Shown piece after piece: positions 12,801 to 25,700 of a stretch of DNA of 64,000 nt. Source of the DNA: Haliclystus octoradiatus (taxonomy: Eukaryota; Cnidaria; Staurozoa; Stauromedusae; Haliclystidae). Below the pieces are notes generated by a model. It had not been told where the DNA came from. It saw only the letters and a program-made list of their open reading frames with translations, and made no database searches. Position 1 is the first letter of the stretch, and each line of letters starts with the position of its first letter. The stretch spans positions 2,157,501 through 2,221,500 of the forward strand of contig OU744448.1 of NCBI GenBank assembly GCA_916610825.1. The letters run 5' to 3'. A program made the translations under genes and the position numbers.

Positions 12801-13642
12801 CTGCATCCGCAAGGCCAACATATGTCTCTACCAAACAAAGCAAATCAAGCGATCACTAAACCCACAACTTGCCACCACACTATATACATCATACATCCAT
12901 CCTCACCTTGAAAACTGCAGTCTATTACTTCTCGGCATCAATCAAAGCGATAAATTAAAACTTGAACGCATGCAAAAAAATCCATCACTCAACTTACTCC
13001 TTACTACAACAATTATTGCGAAGATCACCTCCTTCAAAGCCTTCATACTAGAAGAATAGTCAAGCTAGCCACAATAATCTACAAAACACTCAAAACTGAA
13101 ACACCAAACTTGATATTCACCCTCTTCAAAATATCTATTACCAAATATACATCATCCGAACATCCAAAAAACCTTGTCTCACCTCGATGTCATACAGCCT
13201 CACTCAGATGGTCATTTGTGGCAGTTGGAACAAGGCTATGGCAATTTATACCACATACAATACTGAAACATAGTATTCAAACTTTTAAAAGAACATTATC
13301 AGAATACGTCACAGCTTTGGGATGGAAAAGAAGGTGCCATCTGATGAATATTAGCAGCCGTTAAAAAATACTCAAGCAACTAACATACGTGATTAATTAA
13401 AAGAAAAATCAACATTATTATTATTGAAATTATTATATTGTTATTATACTTATTTTTACTATTTTCACTATTATATATAATTTCTTCATTTTTCTTCTTC
13501 AATGTTTTGATCATTATATTCACTATTGTTATCACTAATATTATTATAGTTTGCTGTTGTAAATATTATTACTTATTGTTATTATTCTTATTTTATAATG
13601 TAAAACGAGCTGCAAATGCTCATTTTGGTAACGAATTCAAAT

Positions 13643-13710
<68 letters not shown>

Positions 13711-16700
13711 ACCTTAAAGGTAGTACCTTTACTTGACTAATGCATTAATCAATTGACAGTACCTTTCAAGACCCCCGGGAAATAGGCAGACCCTATAACA
13801 CAGTTACAGCTACACGAGACAGGTATCCATAAATACGCCATGATGCTAACATTATCTTGAAGCGGCGGTAAAAAGAAGGGCCGGACTATAATACTTCTTA
13901 ATTTTTTGGTAAAGTTTGAATAATACCTATTGTCAATGGCATCTATTTAACAATTAGACAACTAGCCCGAGTAGCCAACAAGGGCGAGTTGTCTAATTTT
14001 TTTAGTAGAAACCGACTAGTGGTACAAGCCAAACACATCAAAAGAAATAAAATTCCAGCTATTTATTCGCTTCTTGAATAATTAATTTTTAATACAATCG
14101 TCAATCAAAGTCATCCATGACGACTGCAGCGTTGTGATTTGGAGGATGATTTTTTATTTGACTTAATTCAGATTTAATTTTACAACAAAAAAAGTTGGAT
14201 ATTAATACTAGCTACAAATTTACAGCCCCACAAAATAGCAAAGTTTAGCAAGGTAACTATTGAGTATCTAAAAATACATAAATGTTTGCAGTTTGTAGTA
14301 TAAACGTTTGTTGTTTATAAACTTTTGCTGACTAGCTGACTAGTTTATATCTGTAATAAAGACAATAAAATAGCAACGAAAAAATTGCGAGAAGATTGTT
14401 AAATAAGATTAAGTGGTATATGCATAGCCTACCATTAAACAACTTCATCTCATATTTTGCTGCTTGCTTTGTTTTCTCGGCCACGGAATTTATAAGACTC
14501 TCGTATAAAATTGATTCAAAAACATTTGCGAATCGCTTGTTTACTTTAGAATTTCGCAAGGGAACTTGCCAGTGTTCACCATGAGAAAATAGTGAACGAT
14601 TGAGCAACCAATCAGAATGCAGATCATTGAATAGTACCCTAGTCGGTTTCGACTAAAATCCTATAGCCAGTTTTGCTACTGTGCATATAACTTTGAATAG
14701 GACTGCATTACTTAACAATTCATGTTCTTTTCCTTTATCTTCCAGGATCCATCGTGGAATGAAACTTTTGCCTTTGATATTGATAAACAACATAAATTTC
14801 TAAATGTTTGTGTCTGGGGTAAACTAGAAGAAAGATTTGGAAAAGATGTTCTTCTTGGATTTGTAAGAGAGCTTTTGTTCTTTTTTTTTAGATCTGTTGT
14901 TGTTTTAACTCTGGAGGAACAATGTGCTCCTTTTATATTCTTCTTCTATCTTTCCATTCTACATCGTCCTCTACAAATACTCAATAACACCTGCGTATAA
15001 CAGCCAGCTATTGGTTGGATTGTCCTTTATAGAAAGGTTGCTATATTTAACAGGTTTATTTTCATTGTCATATTCAAGTTCAGGCCTGTTTAAAACCGTG
15101 ACCATAGACATGAAAAATCTGGATGGACCTGCATCAGCGTATATCAGTTTGACTGTAACTTAATGTTCATAAACTTTTCTCGAGTTATTCATGAAATTTT
15201 GGGTGTTTAATTGAACAACTCATGTATAAACTGAATTGCCTATGTTTTGATGAAAAACATGGCTATCATTTTATTAAATAGGTTTCAATTCCTTTAATGG
15301 AAATGGCACTTGAAAGTCTATCGACAACATCTCATCATTACGAACAGAGTTATTTTCTAGTTACCCCAAGCAATAGATCTGGCCTGAGGTATGTTATATT
15401 GTTGCTGCACTACCAAACAAATATATAAAGAAAATAATAATTATTGGCCAAGAATAAAAATGAAACTCGTAACCCAAAATTGGCATTTTTATTCAAGTAG
15501 TTTTTCAGTAGAATGAGAAGAATCTACATTAAGCTGTCTGGTGAATTTCAGTACCATCTCATCATTCCATTATCTTTTCAATAGCGATTTAGTATATCCA
15601 AGATTCATAATGGTTTGCATATGCGCAAGATACAAGGTCACCTCAAAACATATATTTTTCTTTTTAGTCGTTCTCATCTGCGTGTTTTTATGCGTGGTCT
15701 GAACACTGATCTTTGCAATGGAAATATTACACTAGCATATCATCACACACCAAGCATGCCAGATTGTTTGTTAACTGGAGAAGAATTACAAGAATTTATT
15801 AACGGTTTCTCATCAATGAATGGTGAGGTATGTGTAAGTTTTAATTCTATTTCAAGTCAATGGGACATAATAGGCATCATAAACCCTTCTTCAAAAAGTT
15901 TATGAGGTGAAGAAAATTGGATTGTTACACTTTTTCATGAACTGTTTATAAAAGTTAATGAAATTGCAACACAAATCCAACTCTTGTTTAAACAACAATA
16001 AATGATACCAGTGCCTCCGAGAGGGGGTTGGAACTGCGACCCTTGAACTGGATCCCAGGTAAATTATAGGAATATTGAGGTTTTGCTACATTTTGATTCA
16101 AAATATGAACTTATATCCTTGAATAAAGTTATTGATTTGGGTTAAGGTACATTTCAAGGACCAAAAGTTTCAAAATCCTCAGGTCTCAAAATTGGTTTCA
16201 TCTGCTCTGAATAATATGTTTATAAAATTTAAACACTCGTTTTGATGAAACTATCACGTGCCTCCTAGTGCTGATTAATTTCAATAGGGTTATCATCATC
16301 ATCATCATCATTTATTCAGAAATCCCTGATGAGTGTGCATAAACTGATGATAACAGATTAATGCACTTTTTCACAGGACTGACTAACTATATAAGATATA
16401 CCTTCCTATAAAAAGAGAAAATTACAATTAATGTAATAACAGGGTTGATACTTAATCTTCAAGTAAATGCTTCTCAAGGAGACACTTGAAACTGGTCCTT
16501 CCTAAATTAATTGATGTGAGGTTATTCGATCTCTGACAGAAGGCCAACCAAGTCGACTTTGCATGCCAGAGATACGAGTACGATAATTACAACAGAGCAC
16601 TATCCTCATTCCTCTGTTCTTCAATCTCTGGATGCGATCCAGACGTTCAGCTTTGTTCCCTCATACAACAGCGCAGTAGTCAAAGTACAGCAAAACAATG

Positions 16701-19700
16701 GAGTTGTAAATTAAATTAGCTGATTCTTGTAGAATAAAAATCCTAATGAATTTTAGCACACCTTAACCTCTATTTATTTTCTTATTTATACCATTAATGT
16801 GATCTTCAAATGAAAATTTTTATCTAAGATTACACCTAAATACTTGATTAAACTAACTTATGGTTGATATGCGCGTCATTTAACTTAACCAGAAAATCTT
16901 CAGTCTGCTGCTGCTTAAAATGTGCCTTCGTACCGATGGCCATGCAGTTAGTGTTTACAAGATTAAAAGTTAACTTATTTGCACACAGCCAGCCGTATGT
17001 TTTCTAAATCAAACGTTAATGATTGGCAGGTAGGTCTTCTGAACAAGCAGTATGTTACATTTATTTGCGGAGCTTAGTTTACCTATCCTGCTAACTGTCC
17101 CTATCTCAATTTGACTTCTTATGTAGAATAACAAATGTTTGGTTTCAAATTTGTTCAAATGATTTCATCGTTCATGACATGATTGACTTTAATTCACGGA
17201 CCAGCACATTTGTTTCATTTCTTTGTAATTTAGAAGCATTTCGTGTACGTTCTCCATCAGATGACCAGATCCGTAGAGACCAAAACCTTTTTGAAGCTCT
17301 TATCAACATCGATGCCCAATTTCGTCAGCGACATCCATTATTTTTACAAATCATACGCTTGTCGAAAGATCACCAATCCTTGCATTATCTTGTTTTTGTA
17401 GGGATTCACATCGCCAAGATTAAAAGAGCCATTGTAAGTTAACAGTTCATCCTTAGACTCCAGCAATTCACAGTTGGGGCCAGTAGTATAGTGGCTAGGG
17501 CATTGAACCCAGAGCCATCTATTTACAAGAGTTGGGACACTTCTGCCATTTTTGTATCTTTTTGCCTGGACCCGAGCACGTTTTTAACAGTGCGCATGTG
17601 CAGGAGAATATTGTGTGTTTTTTCAGCCATATTGTATTGTAGTTTTTCGCGCGTTTCACTTGAAATGATTGAGAACCTGTTTCCGAAAGAACAAAGATGG
17701 CATCCAAAAATCATGTGACTGGCATATGTCCAATTGGAGACGATAGCGGCACATGAAAGCGTGTCCCAACTCTTGTAAATAGATGGCTCTGATTGAACCT
17801 CAGCCCGTAGGAGTTTTTAGTGCAATACCCGATAGAAGTCCTTACACAAGCTCCAAAAATACTAATCAATGAAGCAAACTACTTCATGTGGAAAAAGCTA
17901 GCAAGCTGTTTTGATGAAAAATGATAAATCCACAAAAAAATAAGTCATATTTAAAAGAGATTTAAGTACAATAATAAAGTTAAATTGTTGAAACTTAAAA
18001 TTAAATTATTAATATAAGTTAAAACCATTTTTGATTTGAACAGTTCAAACTTTGTTTTGATTTTAATGAATCAATTACAATGGTGATGTATTATGTGTTA
18101 TTAGATTGTGATAGTAGATCCACGTACAGGAAATGATGTCTCATTTTACGTTCATGAAATGTCAATAAATTGTTCATGAACTTTCTTTGAATAGTATATA
18201 TAAACTGTAAAAAAGTAGTAATTGAGGCGGTATCACCCTGATGAAGGTACCCTTGGCACTCTTCTATTTCTAAACTGGTTGCTCTTTTCATTATATGCAA
18301 TGATGTTAAATGCTCTTTATTAATATCAATCGCGACACTGCAGATCAATTTCAATAGATGCCATGGCAAATTGGCCTTGATTGTCATGATGGTTCATCAG
18401 CTGTGCATAAAATGCCTATCAATTCATGAACTATCATGTCAGTTCATGAACTGTTATGTTGGTTCATGAACAAATATATCAATTCATGAACTATTATGTG
18501 ATTTCATTAACTATTATGTCAGTCCATTAACTGCTATGTTGGTTCATGAATTGTTTGTGGAATATTGCATGGTGTTTGTAATAGCAGCATAGGATTATAG
18601 TTCACAGACTTAGACCTCTGCTACGCGCAGAGTCTAGTTTTACTCAAGTTGATCTGAAATTTCAATTTATCCTTGGTTAATTCTTCATGATCTGTTCATG
18701 AAGTACTCGCAAACTTTGCATGATTTGGTTTGCGGGGGAGGGGGGGGGTGTAATTATGTACTGAGAAATTTTGAAAACAATGAGTAAATATTTGCTATAT
18801 ATTGAACAAGAATGAGACTTGGCAACAATCCTGATTCTAGTGCGATTATAATATTTTTTACATCGATAAACCATCCATTATAGGAAAATGATATTTTGAT
18901 TTGCTTGAAATCCATATATAAAGATCATTTGTTCATAGTGGCCATTATACCAGACTATTATACACTGATTAGGCTGTACGATTGAGAAGATAATCACCTA
19001 AGACATGTCGTGCTGTTATAAATATTAAGCTATCTATACAATATTAATTTATTAATAGTTTTGATTGAGTATTTTGCTTAATTCAGGTTTTTAATTTTGT
19101 TTAGAAATATGCAAAAGAAACATGATTTCCTTGGCACTCAATTTTACTTTCCAACACGATGTGATTATTGTCAGAAAAAGGTGATAAGTTTATAAAAAGT
19201 AGAAAACAGAATTGGTCGAACCCCGCTGTTTAAATTGTGATCCATTTAAATTCTTTGATCCCAGGGTTTAATCCCATCTAGACGGGGGCGGGGGCTGAAC
19301 TTTCTGCAAAATTTGTGTTCTCATCAAGGTTTTCAAAACGGTTTTAATTGTATCGGCATTTTTAGTTTAATTCTTGGACCTTGGTTTTCATTTCAATCTC
19401 TATAGAACCAAGTAAATCAAATAGCTAATCATCTGATAGATTATTGCTAATGGTTATAACATTGTTAATACAATATATGCAGCAAAGTTTTTTCAAAAAA
19501 AAAAAAAAGTCTCGTTTCCGTTGTCTTTGGATAAAAAAAATACAACTAACGATACGCTTGTGTTGCTGTTAATCGATTTCTAATGAAATATTCAGGCATC
19601 TAAAGTCCTCGCTTCATTCACATCGGTTTTTTCAAAATACGTCAATCTTTTCTTTAAATAATTCCTAAGGGACCCATTGGGCACATTCGCAAGAGCTCTG

Positions 19701-22700
19701 TTCCTCTTCTTATTGACTAATTTTGTCCTCCAAGAAGATAAACGGCATCTATTTTACTTGAAGAAATATCTAGATTTATCAATCTAGAGTAACAATCAAT
19801 GCCAATCATAGTCAATCAAAATATATTTTGAACAATTAAGCAAGCAATCAAAAATCAGATCATTTGATGTCTATAAGAAAGTCTTGCTCGGAACGGAACA
19901 AGGTAGAAGGCGTTCGAAACACCTTAACACGATCCAAATACTCAAGTCTTCATCTTTCTTGTTTGATGCGCTGTTCTGAAGTGATTCTGAAGCTGTTGAT
20001 ACGATCTTAGAGTTTTCGTTCGAGTGTAATAAGTTTCTTCGGAGTTACTTGTCGATTTCATATTTCTCATTGTTAATAGCAGTCCTTAGGGAAGAAACGC
20101 GGGATTATTCTATTGAATTTACTTTGTTTATCCCACCTCAGAACAATGAAACTTTTAAACTCTGAAGAGGCTTATGGGATTGGCACATGTACCGAAGGCC
20201 GTATGAACCAGGCATTTAGTTTTGTTGCGGTTATAGAAATGTATTGTTGGAATATTAATTCAAATTGAATTTGCCGGCTCTTTTTGGGACTACCTTGAGG
20301 CTAACCAAGGCTATTATTTATTTATATATATTCAAAACTGTAGTTGAAATCGAATATCAGAAAGACCTTTGAATGGATTAAAATTATGCCACCTGGAAAG
20401 TTAATATTGTGGTCAACTTCTACCGTTGAGTTTCTTTGTTTATGATCTGTGGTGATTTAAGAGAAGATTTAGTTTAGATTTTACTGTGATAACAAGACTA
20501 TTGTGCCTTCTATGTCGTCTATTAATCTGTAGGTATTTACGGTATTATGAATAATGTATTAAAGTATCTATCTTCTAGAATCGATCAGTACCTAATTTAT
20601 AGCGGGGGCGTAACTCCTATATGACGGCTATATGGGAACGTACCACTTTTTGGGGTCCATATTCCAACTGAGGAAAATACTTGGTATATAGGATTTCAGA
20701 ATTCAGAAGATTTAGTCTCCTTTTTGGATTCTATATAATTTTTGAAGATATTTGAAATGTGTAAACTGAGAACTGAGAACTTTGAAAGAAAAAAAAGAAC
20801 AATTGAAGAACTTTTTTTAGTTTTTGAACTTTTGGGGTTCTTCACTTTTTTCCAAAATGGCACCCCTGTCCATGCAGAGCTTGAGCTAAAAGAAAGTGCG
20901 CAAGTGAATTAGTCGCAAGCCCTTTTTCATGATTTAATAGGATATCTTGAAACGCAAACGTGTAATTTCTGATTCAACTGATTTTCAAAATCCTTTTGGA
21001 TATGGTACCTTAATATCTTGATATCAAATCTACGGTGAGCACTGAGTCACCCCCATATGGTCACCCGCGTTGCTGTTTAATTTAAACAGTAAATTATTTC
21101 GTTATGCCAAACAGAAAGCGCAATAAAATATCGAAGCTTGTGCGAATCACAACTGAAAACAGCGATTCTAAAGATATAGCCTATATACGGTATATGAATA
21201 TATGGTGAAAGAGTCAAAAATACAAATTCTATACAAGTATTGTTTTACTCTTTTGCCATATATTATTATTATTTACCGGTCTGTCAAATGAAAGACATAG
21301 AGCACTATATTATCTGCTATTAGGGGCCGCTCATTATTTATATTCCTGTTACCCAACCATAAAGAATATAACAAGGATACGGAAGATTTTGTTTCAAGCT
21401 AACAGCCAAAATTGCTGGTTTAGATAAAAAAAAAATGAGAGCTAAAAATGCACCACTTTCTTCCTCTTTGTATTTTTAATGAAATCGATGATATCATTGT
21501 ATCATTTTTTTGTTTACTCAACCTTTTTTTGACAATAATTTTTTATTTACCCAACCCCAATCTCTTCGGCCCCAACCCGGTCATAAATAATGAGCAGTCC
21601 CTTAGATAAACATAAATTTTATTATCAATATATGAATATATATTATAGCCAATAATATTAATAATAAGTGTGTTGGTTGGAACTCCAAATTTTACGTTAT
21701 TAAACGTACGATATTTGTTGTCTGATGATCGTGAAATAACGTGAAACTTTGAGTTACAACCAAGGTTATGTCTTTCTTGACCTTCTCATTACTTTAATAT
21801 ATCTCAGATCTATAATGAGAGTTACTGGTTCGTTTTTCGTTAGAATAATTTCCGTCTGAACGCGATCGCGCGAAACTCAGGGTCACGGTAAAAACTTGAC
21901 TAATCTTGGTTTCATTTATACATTGCTCTACTTAACTGTATCGAGCACTCTCTTAAATGGTTTGCATATTATTATTATTCTTATTATAATTAATATAGTA
22001 CAAATATCCTATCTCAGATATCTCACTTAATTAAAACCCAACTTAGAAAACAGTGGGAAACTGTACCACGCACCTATACGTTCGTATCTATAGATATATA
22101 TATATATTTTATTTCGACCAGACTAATGTCAAATAATTAATAACTGTACTTAATTTTTAGGTATGGACTAAAGTGGCATTTCAATGCCGTGTTTGTGCTA
22201 TGATCTGTCATAAGAAATGCGTTGGTAACGCAAATGCGAATACGTATTGCACGAAGTAAGCATGAATTTGTTTTCTTATCCTTTTCTATATACTGATACA
22301 TATATCATCGTACCGACCCTCATATCCATACGACGCTTCAGTGGAATCATAATATCGTCGACTCGGTTGATATGTCGTGGGGGGTAACTTCAGCTCTTTA
22401 GGGACGGGGAGATGCGACTTTGGAAAAAAGTAAAGTACCCAAAAAGTTTCAAAAGTTCTGTTGATGCTACCCAAAAAGTTCTAGCAGGTTTGATTGATTA
22501 TAGGTAAATACACAAAAATGATGCAAATATTTTCAAAAATTCTTGAAAAAGTCAAAAATAGGATACCCAAAAGCTCAAAAATTTGAAATCTCATACCCAA
22601 AACGTTTTTTCTCAGATGGAATATGGACCCAAAAAAGTGGCACGTCCCCGTATAGCCGTCATAATGGAGTTACCCCCCGGGGTTGATATCCCCTTTTTTA

Positions 22701-25700
22701 ATGTCCCACCTTGCCTAATATCCCCGCATAAGACCAATTCTAATATCCCTCCTCGCTTAATGTCCCTCTTTTATCTGTACCAGAGGGCATGTATTAAGTA
22801 AGTCTGATTATTGAAACTAATGGAATTTTAGGGGTGCCAATTTGAATTCTGAATTTTTTTATCCAAGCCAAAATGCATACCCCGAATATTTTTTTTATCG
22901 ACGCATATTCGAAAATTGATTACAGCTTCGTTGATTTACATTAACCTTATTTGCTCATTGAAAAACAGTACCTCGAATATTTTGAGCATTCTGAAATTGA
23001 TACCTCAAAAATTTTCAAAGACCATGAAAAGGTACCCTCATTAATTAGTACATCCCCGTATACCAACCATTTGAAGTTACCCCCCCCCCCCCCCATTCCG
23101 GAATCGAATCGTTTTCAAAGTACAGACATTCTGCCATTGAGCTAAAAGTGTACTATTTAAGCGAGTCTTTCTGTATGGTGTATGTAACTGTGTTTGAATT
23201 CACAATTTTCGACAGGAGCTTATTAATTATTATAGTTCCATTTCAATACAAACATAAATGTCCCTTGATAACTTGTTAGTTTCATTGTCAGGACGCAGCA
23301 AGATGGTGTTATACTTGTCACATTAATTATATCTAATCAACTGAACTTAAATTTTCACAGAACATCAAATATATGTCACTCCATCTCAGTGGATGGTTAA
23401 TGACCAGCTGTTTTTGTTGATGTAAAGATTGACATCTTTTTTTTAGGCATCTGTTCATCTTGTAACAGATGTTTTTCTATTTTAGTCGCCGATAGTCAGA
23501 ACCGCAACCAAATTTTTTTTAATAATGTTCGAAACATGGTATCCTATAATGGAATAATCGGAACATTATTCAAGTTGGCAGGAGGGACCTGCCGTTATAG
23601 GTCTGTAGTGTCATGTCTTCCAAATCCACGGTATCTCCCTGTCGAAAGCACTGGTACTACTCTTCTTCCTTTATCGCTATGATCAATGATTGTAAATGTT
23701 CTTTTATACTGAAGATCTCAGCCGTGACACTGCAGATCAATTTCAACAGGTTTCACGGCAGATAGGCCTCGATTGTCAATGCGCAGTGATGCGCTGCAGC
23801 TACTCATTAAACAATACCCTCTAGAACATCCTTAGATGGTACTCATTTTGTGTGTTTAGATGTGAACTGCAGTCGATTAGATATGATTAGACCTGAAGTC
23901 ATGTTGTTCTGCCATCTGAACTAATCCTCCGTAAACGCACCTCAGTTTACTGTAATGAATGAATGATATATTTGTCAATTGGAATTTTACAGGCAAATAA
24001 AGGGAAAATTTAATTACACTTACATACAGCCTAAATTAATTTTAAAATGTTGATAATGATACGCTATTTAATCTAAATTTATTAACAGCAAGTAAGGTTG
24101 TGCTAACCACTTCCTCAGGTAAAGAATTCCACACCGGAATGACCCGGTTGGTGAACGAATAAAATGATGAATTAACATGCTGTATTTCATTAGATCTAAG
24201 TTTCCGGGAATGTCCACGCATGTTACATTTATTGTTATCATATGAAAGTAATTCATCCATAGGTAGGTCCACAATTTCATTTAATATTTTGAAGACCATG
24301 CAATGAATGAAGAATGTAATATATCGAATAGTCCTTTAGTTGATTTCTACTAAATTTTGTCTATTTTGTGTCATTTGTCAATAGAGACGGTGTCCGTGCT
24401 AAACCACCTACGTGGAAATCAAATGGTGATAATCAAAATGAATCAATAGCAGCAGATTTAAAAAATGAAAAGTCTCAAAATGTTGATTTGAAATCATTGA
24501 AAGTACCCAATGTTGATGATTTACGACCTGGCATGCGATCGCCTGGTGGTATTTCGCCAAAGTTATTACGTAGAAGAATGCAACAGAACATGACGAAGGA
24601 TTCGATACAACATCCATTACAGGATATCAAGGTAAAAAATAACTTTTTTATTTCGCCAGCATCGATAACACTATACCGATTTTTACACTTTTGCAACACT
24701 CACGATGTTGGCTTCTGTTGAATTTCATTTTAAAGGCATAAAATTGACCATTGTTCCTTGCTGGTTCAAAATTGAACTGCGAATGTTATTTCTCAAGCCA
24801 AAGTAGTGTAATGAATCAGTGTATCATGCACCATAGACGCAAAGGCCGCCGGTCAATGTTATGCCTTTAAAGACTTTCGCCAACATCGTGATTCTATTCT
24901 GTTGTTCTCGACATAGTTTCACCGATGTTGGTGAAGTGGCCAAATGGCCAAAGCAGGCTCAATTGACTAGTCATCAACTCTAAAAATATCATCGACTTTG
25001 GCGAAAATGAAAAAAACAATAAATTTCACCAAGATTTCTGATGAGCTTCATAACACTAATCAATTAACCAGTTACTCAGACGAAAAAAACTTCACGCATG
25101 ACGCTTACCGGTTTGTGGATAAATGACAAATGAATAAATATATAAAACTCGTTGAAAATACCAAGTATATAAAGAGGCCCTATCGTTACGACATGCTACA
25201 TCTCGTGCTCTTCCCTGATCTAGAATGTTTAATAAGTCAACAGATGTTACATAATTGGTTTTGACAATAAATCTTTTGACGTAATTAATTTTTAATCGTC
25301 TGTAGATTCTCAGCGATTTTGTTCGTAATATTGTAATGTATTCCTTTATTGGTAAATTATCTCAAAAGGACTGTTATGATAATAGTCGTCAATAGAACTA
25401 ATCCAATCATAATTAGCTAATTTGTTCATATAACATCTACATAATTAAAGTAAACGAATGCTCCAATCTTATGCACATGTAGAAGTTGTACAATGTTCAG
25501 TTTCAATTGAAAATAAGATTTCTAAATACAAATACAAAATATTCTTAAGCAAAGAAATTCTTCAAAAAATGAGCCTCGGAATTTTCTTAATTTATATATA
25601 TACCGGATCGATAATATAACCACAGCTATGGAGCATTTGTTCATAACAACAACACGATTTTCGAATATTTTGTTCTAATGAAACGAATGCTTTATAAATG

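Noticed and set aside
13438-13644. 68-codon hydrophobic ORF
   Set aside because: Translation of the ATT-rich LINE tail.
17179-17442. 88-codon plus-strand ORF with acceptor-like TTTAG and donor GTAAGT, reading SPSDDQIRRDQNLFEALINI
   Set aside because: Its phases (1 in, 0 out) fit neither PDZD8 exon 10 nor exon 11, it matches no part of human PDZD8, and the opposite strand is equally protein-like. Probably a piece of the neighbouring LINE or another repeat.
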